From: UMGS1370 sp963557065
GTDB taxonomy: Bacteria > Bacillota > Clostridia > Lachnospirales > Lachnospiraceae
Assembly: GCA_963557065.1 (NCBI GenBank)
Contig: CAUWCT010000085.1
Span: 1-9,639, forward strand
Direction of reading: 5' to 3'
DNA: 9,639 bases
The position numbers were made by a program, and so were the translations under genes. The notes beneath the pieces are model-generated. The model was not told the origin of the DNA, did not search any database, and saw only the letters and a list, made by a program, of their open reading frames with translations. Shown piece after piece: positions 6,488 to 9,639 of the stretch (its first letter is position 1; the number at the start of each line of letters is the position of its first letter).

Positions 6488-7180
6488 CTACCGAATGGCA
6501 GAAACGAAGCGCTTTGTAATTTCCATTGGTCTGGTAATGGCCCCGCCGATTACTGCTGCCCATACGCCGGCATCCAAAGCGGCCTTTAACTGTTCCGGAA
6601 GCCAGATTCCGCCTTCGGCGATCACCGGTTTCCCGCAGTCTTTTGCCAGCTGTCCCATCAATTCAATGTTGGGAAGTTCCACTCCTTTTGTATAGTCCGT
6701 ATATCCGTTCATAGTTGTGCCAATCAGGTCAAAACCAATCTCAACTGCATGGATTCCCTCTTCATAATTGGAGCAGTCCGCCATAAACAGCTGATCCGGA
6801 TACTTTTCCCGAACCTCGCCGAAAAATTCATCCAAAGTCTTACCATCCGGGCGCACACGCTGCGTCGCATCTGCAGCAATAATGGAAACGCCGCAGTTTA
6901 CCAGCGCATCTATCTCTTTCATGGTAGGAGAAATATATACGTTGCAGTCCCCGTAAACCTCTTTAATAATTCCGATAATCGGAAGGTTTACGGTTTCCTT
7001 GATTGCTTCGATATCCGGTATCGTGTTAGCGCGGATTCCCACTGCCCCGCCTAATGACGCCGCATAAGCCATGCGGGACATAATATAAGAACTGTGAAGC
7101 GGCTCTTCCGGAAGCGCCTGACAGGATACTACCAAACCTCCTTTAATCTGATCAAGAATTTCCTGGTTTTTCTGGTTCAT
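6488..7180 (-). CDS. nanE: N-acetylmannosamine-6-phosphate 2-epimerase
   Basis: This 230-residue TIM-barrel enzyme converts ManNAc-6-P to GlcNAc-6-P, the step that feeds sialic acid carbon into amino sugar catabolism. Family hallmarks are LVVSCQALPEEPLHS (16-30), GIRAN (48-52), GIIK with the expected catalytic Lys 73, YISPTMKEID (82-91), MADCSN (133-138), GTTMNGYT (154-161), IAEGGI with the expected acidic catalytic residue Glu 189, and the phosphate-binding IGGAITRP (211-218). Length is normal. The start at 7180 is chosen because GGAGG lies 8 bases before it; the ATG at 7195 overlaps that ribosome binding site. It is the first gene of the minus-strand unit, with its own promoter at 7224-7252, and runs divergently from nanA. 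Confidence 0.95.
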   Translation of the reverse strand: MNQKNQEILDQIKGGLVVSCQALPEEPLHSSYIMSRMAYAASLGGAVGIRANTIPDIEAIKETVNLPIIGIIKEVYGDCNVYISPTMKEIDALVNCGVSIIAADATQRVRPDGKTLDEFFGEVREKYPDQLFMADCSNYEEGIHAVEIGFDLIGTTMNGYTDYTKGVELPNIELMGQLAKDCGKPVIAEGGIWLPEQLKAALDAGVWAAVIGGAITRPMEITKRFVSAIR

Positions 7181-7211
7181 AAATACTTCCTCCATTTTTT
7201 TAATCAGTCCT

Positions 7212-7229
7212 ATTGGTAGTTTTACTATA
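7212..7229 (+). promoter_or_regulatory. Candidate operator, copy 1 (ATTGG-N7-ACTATA) at the nanE promoter
   Basis: ATTGG (7212-7216) and ACTATA (7224-7229) are seven bases apart. The ACTATA half is the reverse complement of the nanE -10 box, so a bound protein would block initiation. The same pair with identical spacing and orientation lies at 7315-7332 by the nanA promoter. The small dyad TAGT-TTT-ACTA lies inside. Binding by the RpiR regulator is an inference. Confidence 0.4.
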
Positions 7230-7252
7230 ACACGTTAAAAAATTATTTTCAA
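7224..7252 (-). promoter_or_regulatory. nanE: Promoter of the nanE-nanK-rpiR unit
   Basis: On the minus strand TTGAAA (7247-7252) and TATAGT (7224-7229) are 17 bp apart, a good sigma-A promoter. Transcription should begin near 7217, giving a leader of about 37 bases before the nanE start codon. The -10 box overlaps the candidate operator. Confidence 0.65.
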
Positions 7253-7287
7253 CTGTAAAATCTCAGCAAAAATTTTTTTTATTTTTG

Positions 7288-7316
7288 TTGATTTCTCCTA
7301 CTGATAATGGTATGAT
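7288..7316 (+). promoter_or_regulatory. nanA: Promoter of nanA
   Basis: TTGATT (7288-7293) and TATGAT (7311-7316) are 17 bp apart on the plus strand. Transcription should start near 7323, which leaves a leader of about 74 bases. The matches are weaker than for the importer promoter, so this gene may depend more on regulation or an activator. Confidence 0.55.
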
Positions 7317-7332
7317 TGGCATAGAAACTATA
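7315..7332 (+). promoter_or_regulatory. Candidate operator, copy 2 (ATTGG-N7-ACTATA) at the nanA promoter
   Basis: This second copy of the element at 7212-7229 has the same spacing and orientation. It overlaps the end of the nanA -10 box and the predicted start point, so a bound protein would interfere with initiation. The inner bases differ between copies, apart from a shared A at the second position. Confidence 0.4.
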
Positions 7333-7338
7333 CTATCT

Positions 7339-7360
7339 GTGCAAGAGATCCAACTTGCAC
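7339..7360 (+). promoter_or_regulatory. Inverted repeat in the nanA leader
   Basis: GTGCAAG (7339-7345) and CTTGCAC (7354-7360) form a perfect 7-bp inverted repeat around an 8-base loop. It lies about 16 bases after the predicted start and 36 bases before the nanA start codon. There is no T run after it, so it is not a terminator. It may be an operator or an mRNA hairpin that protects or tunes the message. Confidence 0.5.
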
Positions 7361-7396
7361 AACGTGAATCTATTAAAGAGGAATGTGAGGTATACT

Positions 7397-8314
7397 ATGT
7401 CCAAGTATGATATTAACAAATTCAAACACGTAACTGTAGCACTCAACACACCATTCCAGGCAGACGGAAGCGTTGATGTATCTGCTGTAAAAGCAGTTTC
7501 CCGTTATTTCCGCGATAAGGGCGTAAAACAGATGTATGTCTGCGGCAGTACCGGAGAAGGCTTTCTCTTAGACAGCGAGGAGCGCAAATTAGTTGCCGAA
7601 ACCGTTGTCAACGAAGTCGGCGATGATATGAACATCATCGTCCATGTAGGATGCGCAGATACCCGCCATTCCTGCGAACTGGCTGCACACGCTGAAAAAA
7701 TCGGCGCTGATGCAACTTCTGCAGTTCCATGTGTGTATTACCGCCTGGGAGATGAAAGCGTTTACCGCCACTGGACTGAAATCACAAACGCAGCGGATCT
7801 TCCGTTCTTCATTTACAACATTCCGCAGCTGACCGGCTTTAATTTATCCATGCCTCTGTTTAACCGGATGTTGGAAAATGAGCGGGTAGCCGGCGTTAAG
7901 TGTTCTTCCGACCCGGCTCAGGATATCCTGCGCTTTAAGTCGGCTGGCGGAAAAGATTTTATCGTATTTAACGGTCCTGACGAACAGTATGTAGCCGGGC
8001 GCATTATGGGTGCAGATGCCGGTATTGGCGGCACTTACGGCGCAATGCCGGAATTATATATGAAAATTGACGAACTGATCGCCCGCGGCGACTGGGAAAA
8101 AGCCCATGATGTACAGGCCATCGTGACTCCTTTGATCTACCGTCTCTGCTCATTCCCATCCATGCATGGAGCTGTAAAGGGAATTATTTCTTTAGACGGC
8201 TGTCCAATGGGCGACCCAAGACTTCCATTCCTGCCGGTAGCTCTGGATGATCCGAAACTGGTTCAGCTTTATAAGGACATCAAAGACGCTATTGATACTG
8301 TCAAGAACTGGTAA
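7397..8314 (+). CDS. nanA: N-acetylneuraminate lyase
   Basis: This 305-residue cytoplasmic aldolase splits N-acetylneuraminate into ManNAc and pyruvate, the first intracellular step of sialic acid use. It belongs to the DapA/NanA TIM-barrel family: GSTGE at 50-54 binds the carboxylate, Tyr 140 in FFIYNIP is the catalytic tyrosine, and Lys 168 in AGVKCSS is the Schiff-base lysine. The neighbouring QLTGFNLS (144-151) and GGTYGAMP (211-218) segments fit lyase rather than dihydrodipicolinate synthase, and the surrounding nan genes support that. The start at 7397 is chosen because TGAGG lies 6 bases upstream; an ATG at 7355 would add 14 residues, falls inside the inverted repeat and has no ribosome binding site. 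It is transcribed alone, divergently from nanE, and ends before its own terminator. Confidence 0.95.
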   Translation: MSKYDINKFKHVTVALNTPFQADGSVDVSAVKAVSRYFRDKGVKQMYVCGSTGEGFLLDSEERKLVAETVVNEVGDDMNIIVHVGCADTRHSCELAAHAEKIGADATSAVPCVYYRLGDESVYRHWTEITNAADLPFFIYNIPQLTGFNLSMPLFNRMLENERVAGVKCSSDPAQDILRFKSAGGKDFIVFNGPDEQYVAGRIMGADAGIGGTYGAMPELYMKIDELIARGDWEKAHDVQAIVTPLIYRLCSFPSMHGAVKGIISLDGCPMGDPRLPFLPVALDDPKLVQLYKDIKDAIDTVKNW

Positions 8315-8355
8315 TTCTTCTTAATCTATCTATAACAAAATAAGGTGCATAAAAT

Positions 8356-8410
8356 AAAGTGTGTAGGTTGAAACAGCAAATTTCAAAACTTACACACTTT
8401 GTTTTCTTTA
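8356..8410 (+). terminator. Terminator of nanA
   Basis: AAAGTGTGTAGGTT (8356-8369) pairs with the segment ending ACACACTTT at 8400 to give a stem of about 14 bp with one G-U pair, followed by GTTTTCTTT. It lies about 40 bases after the nanA stop codon. It also marks the last signal belonging to the nan locus. Confidence 0.8.
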
Positions 8411-8483
8411 CAGGGCTGTATTTTCCCTGATTACCATACTCATTGCAAAACAGAAAATCTTCTCTAAATCTTCTGACTAATTG

Positions 8484-8528
8484 TAAAAAACCATTGCCCA
8501 ACCGAAAAATATGGTTTTGCAATGGTTT
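8484..8528 (-). terminator. Terminator of the interrupted tRNA gene
   Basis: On the minus strand AAACCATTGC (from 8519-8528, as its complement) pairs with the perfect 10-bp partner from 8488-8497, followed by a T run. It starts only about 6 bases after the tRNA discriminator base. This is the original terminator of the tRNA and lies on the host side of the junction. Confidence 0.8.
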
Positions 8529-8534
8529 ATCTAA

Positions 8535-8559
8535 TGCGGGCAACAGGACTTGAACCCGT
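8535..8559 (-). other. tRNA 3' end fragment (probably tRNA-Leu), prophage attachment site
   Basis: Read on the minus strand, this is a T arm (ACGGG stem, TTCAAGT loop, CCTGT stem) followed by the acceptor strand TGCCCGC and discriminator A, with no encoded CCA. No D arm, anticodon arm or 5' acceptor strand GCGGGCA is found upstream, so the gene is cut at the T arm. A 3' tRNA end followed by its own terminator and with phage-like DNA on the 5' side is the classic product of integration by a tyrosine recombinase. The acceptor sequence and discriminator A fit bacterial tRNA-Leu best, but the isotype is not proven. The complete tRNA should lie at the far end of the element, beyond the right edge. 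Confidence 0.75.
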
Positions 8560-8680
8560 TGAGTGCGGATAAACAGATGCTCATATATCTGGTACTTTTC
8601 ATGCTAAGCCTTATTTTATAAGGAATTTCTGATTTTACATCAGAACGATTATTCCCCCTAAAATGCCTTTTTTCTAATCT

Positions 8681-8702
8681 ATGCAACACGAAATGCAACA
8701 CG
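8681..8702 (+). repeat. Tandem direct repeats ATGCAACACG, candidate integrase arm sites
   Basis: ATGCAACACG occurs at 8681-8690 and again at 8693-8702, a 12-bp period just over one helical turn, and each copy is followed by A. They lie about 120 bases from the tRNA fragment on the phage side. Short direct repeats at this distance from the core are typical arm-type binding sites of tyrosine integrases. Confidence 0.55.
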
Positions 8703-8738
8703 ACCCTCTCTCATAACTCGCAACTCTGGGAGAGGGTC
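8702..8738 (-). terminator. Hairpin after the endolysin gene
   Basis: GACCCTCTC (8702-8710) and GAGAGGGTC (8730-8738) form a perfect 9-bp GC-rich stem with a 19-base loop, starting 8 bases after the endolysin stop codon on the minus strand. It lacks a T run, so it may be a weak or factor-dependent terminator or protect the 3' end of the message. Confidence 0.45.
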
Positions 8739-8745
8739 TAACTTC

Positions 8746-9594
8746 TTATTTAGTAACCAACGCACCTCTGCCATCCGTCCGCAAAATCATCTGTCCCTCA
8801 AACATACTGCCGTCTGGATTCAGCCGGTACAATTCATTTCCGAGCAGCAGCCAGGTATCTTTTAACATCTTGCCATCCGGCCCCAGGTAGTACCATCTTC
8901 CATCTGCTCCGGTTTTCCAGGTATTAGAAACCATCATTCCGGCGCCGTCAAACCAGTACCAGTTGCCATCCTCGTCCTCATGCCAGTCGTTGCGGATAGG
9001 GTCGCCAGTGTTGCCTAAGTAATATCTCCAGCCACCATCCTCTTGAGTCCAGCCGGATTTTGTTACTAAAGACCAGTCAGGCAGGCCGTAACCCAAAATC
9101 TTACTGTAATTTTTAGCGTAAGATTTTTGGCACACTCCACCACCATTTTCAATTACGCCAGATGCGCCGGAAGTATTGCCCTCTACGGTTTTAATCTTGT
9201 TAGCTGTAACCTCTGTGACAATACCAGTATGATAAGCGCGTTGGCCGTTAGTAAAAAATACTACTGCACCAGGCTCCGGCGCCCGGCTCCAGCGGCCGAC
9301 CTTTTTAAACTGGTTTACCCCAGTCTGACAATTATGGTACAGGCTGCCGCCTAATAGTTTCCTGGCCGTCTCCAGACCAAAAGCTTGCACGAATACCTCA
9401 CTTACAAACATGGCGCACCAGGGTTGTCCCTGATAGTTACCGCCAGTATGTACCTTGTAATCCCTGGCAAAACAGGTGTAGTTGTTGCTTCCGGCGTTGG
9501 CGGTAAAACTGTCCAGGTTTTTGTCGCTCATCTTTTCCAGGTAGCCTGTCCAAGCACAAGCTTGACTTATTAATTTTTTTACTGTGTTTTGCAT
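8746..9594 (-). CDS. CHAP-domain phage endolysin with cell-wall-binding repeats
   Basis: This 282-residue protein has an N-terminal CHAP-like cysteine peptidase/amidase domain (about 5-172) that would cut peptidoglycan: the catalytic Cys is 60 in QPWCAMFVS, the His is 122 in YHTGIVTEV, and Glu 138/Asn 140 in VEGN complete the site. The C-terminal part (about 181-270) holds four choline-binding-like repeats of roughly 20 residues, rich in Trp, Tyr and Gly (GWTQ..GGWRYYL, DGNWYWFDGAGMM, DGRWYYLGPDGKM, GNELYRLNPDGSM), which should bind the cell wall. No signal peptide is seen, so export through a holin is expected. GAGGA lies about 7 bases before the ATG. It reads toward the attachment site, the common place for the lysis gene at a prophage end. 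A host autolysin is the alternative, but the missing signal and the context favour phage. Confidence 0.88.
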   Translation of the reverse strand: MQNTVKKLISQACAWTGYLEKMSDKNLDSFTANAGSNNYTCFARDYKVHTGGNYQGQPWCAMFVSEVFVQAFGLETARKLLGGSLYHNCQTGVNQFKKVGRWSRAPEPGAVVFFTNGQRAYHTGIVTEVTANKIKTVEGNTSGASGVIENGGGVCQKSYAKNYSKILGYGLPDWSLVTKSGWTQEDGGWRYYLGNTGDPIRNDWHEDEDGNWYWFDGAGMMVSNTWKTGADGRWYYLGPDGKMLKDTWLLLGNELYRLNPDGSMFEGQMILRTDGRGALVTK

Positions 9595-9639
9595 AAAATT
9601 CCTCGCTTTCTTATTTTTTTTGTATAAAAAGAACGCCCC

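Larger units (their letters stand above)
8560..8745. other. Prophage end region with no gene: dyads and arm-site repeats
   Basis: No supported gene lies here. The stretch is A/T-rich and carries two short dyads, CCTTAT-TTT-ATAAGG (8609-8623) and TTCTGAT-N5-ATCAGAA (8627-8645), then tandem direct repeats at 8681-8702 and a hairpin before the endolysin stop. Together with the tRNA fragment this layout resembles an att arm to which integrase and accessory proteins bind. That role is inferred. Confidence 0.5.

Noticed and set aside
8301..8543. Minus-strand open frame of 80 codons after nanA
   Set aside because: It overlaps the nanA 3' end and runs through two terminators and up to the tRNA fragment; no ribosome binding site and no recognisable protein features.
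8560..8640. A complete tRNA ending at 8535
   Set aside because: No 5' acceptor strand, D arm or anticodon arm can be drawn from the adjoining minus-strand sequence; only the 3' end is tRNA-like.
1..9639. CRISPR array or insertion sequence
   Set aside because: No regularly spaced repeats, no transposase-like product and no terminal inverted repeats are visible in the window.

Overview
The window looks like chromosome from a low-to-mid GC Gram-positive anaerobe, most likely a gut Clostridia of the Lachnospiraceae type. The reasons are strong AGGAGG ribosome binding sites, consensus sigma-A promoters, many intrinsic terminators, a lipoprotein solute-binding protein with an Ala/Thr/Glu-rich linker, and a NanE/NanK/NanA set of Firmicutes character. 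Species cannot be fixed from the sequence alone.

Positions 1-1127 hold a MerR-type regulator (minus strand) with two C-terminal membrane segments. It is driven by a promoter with the stretched 19-bp spacer typical of MerR-controlled promoters. A strong ribosome binding site at the left edge shows that another minus-strand gene starts just outside.

Positions 1128-8410 form a sialic acid (N-acetylneuraminate) uptake and breakdown locus. On the minus strand the order of transcription is nanE (ManNAc-6-P epimerase), nanK (ROK-family ManNAc kinase), an RpiR/SIS regulator, then a CUT1-type sugar ABC importer (lipoprotein binding protein and two permeases). nanA (sialic acid lyase) is divergent on the plus strand. 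The importer brings the sugar in; NanA splits it to ManNAc and pyruvate; NanK phosphorylates ManNAc; NanE converts ManNAc-6-P to GlcNAc-6-P, which joins amino sugar catabolism through genes not in this window. No ATPase, sialidase, nagA or nagB is present.

Control signals are unusually legible. The nanE and nanA promoters face apart and share an ATTGG-N7-ACTATA element at their initiation regions, a candidate operator. The binding-protein promoter is a perfect TTGACA-17-TATAAT, but its transcript runs at once into a terminator-like hairpin, suggesting attenuation. A second intrinsic terminator separates the binding-protein gene from the permeases, which would give more binding protein than channel.

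Positions 8411-9639 look like the end of a prophage. A 25-bp tRNA 3' end (T arm plus acceptor strand, probably tRNA-Leu) with its own terminator marks an attachment site. Next to it lie tandem ATGCAACACG repeats that resemble integrase arm sites, then a minus-strand CHAP endolysin with cell-wall-binding repeats. The rest of the prophage and the complete tRNA would lie beyond the right edge.
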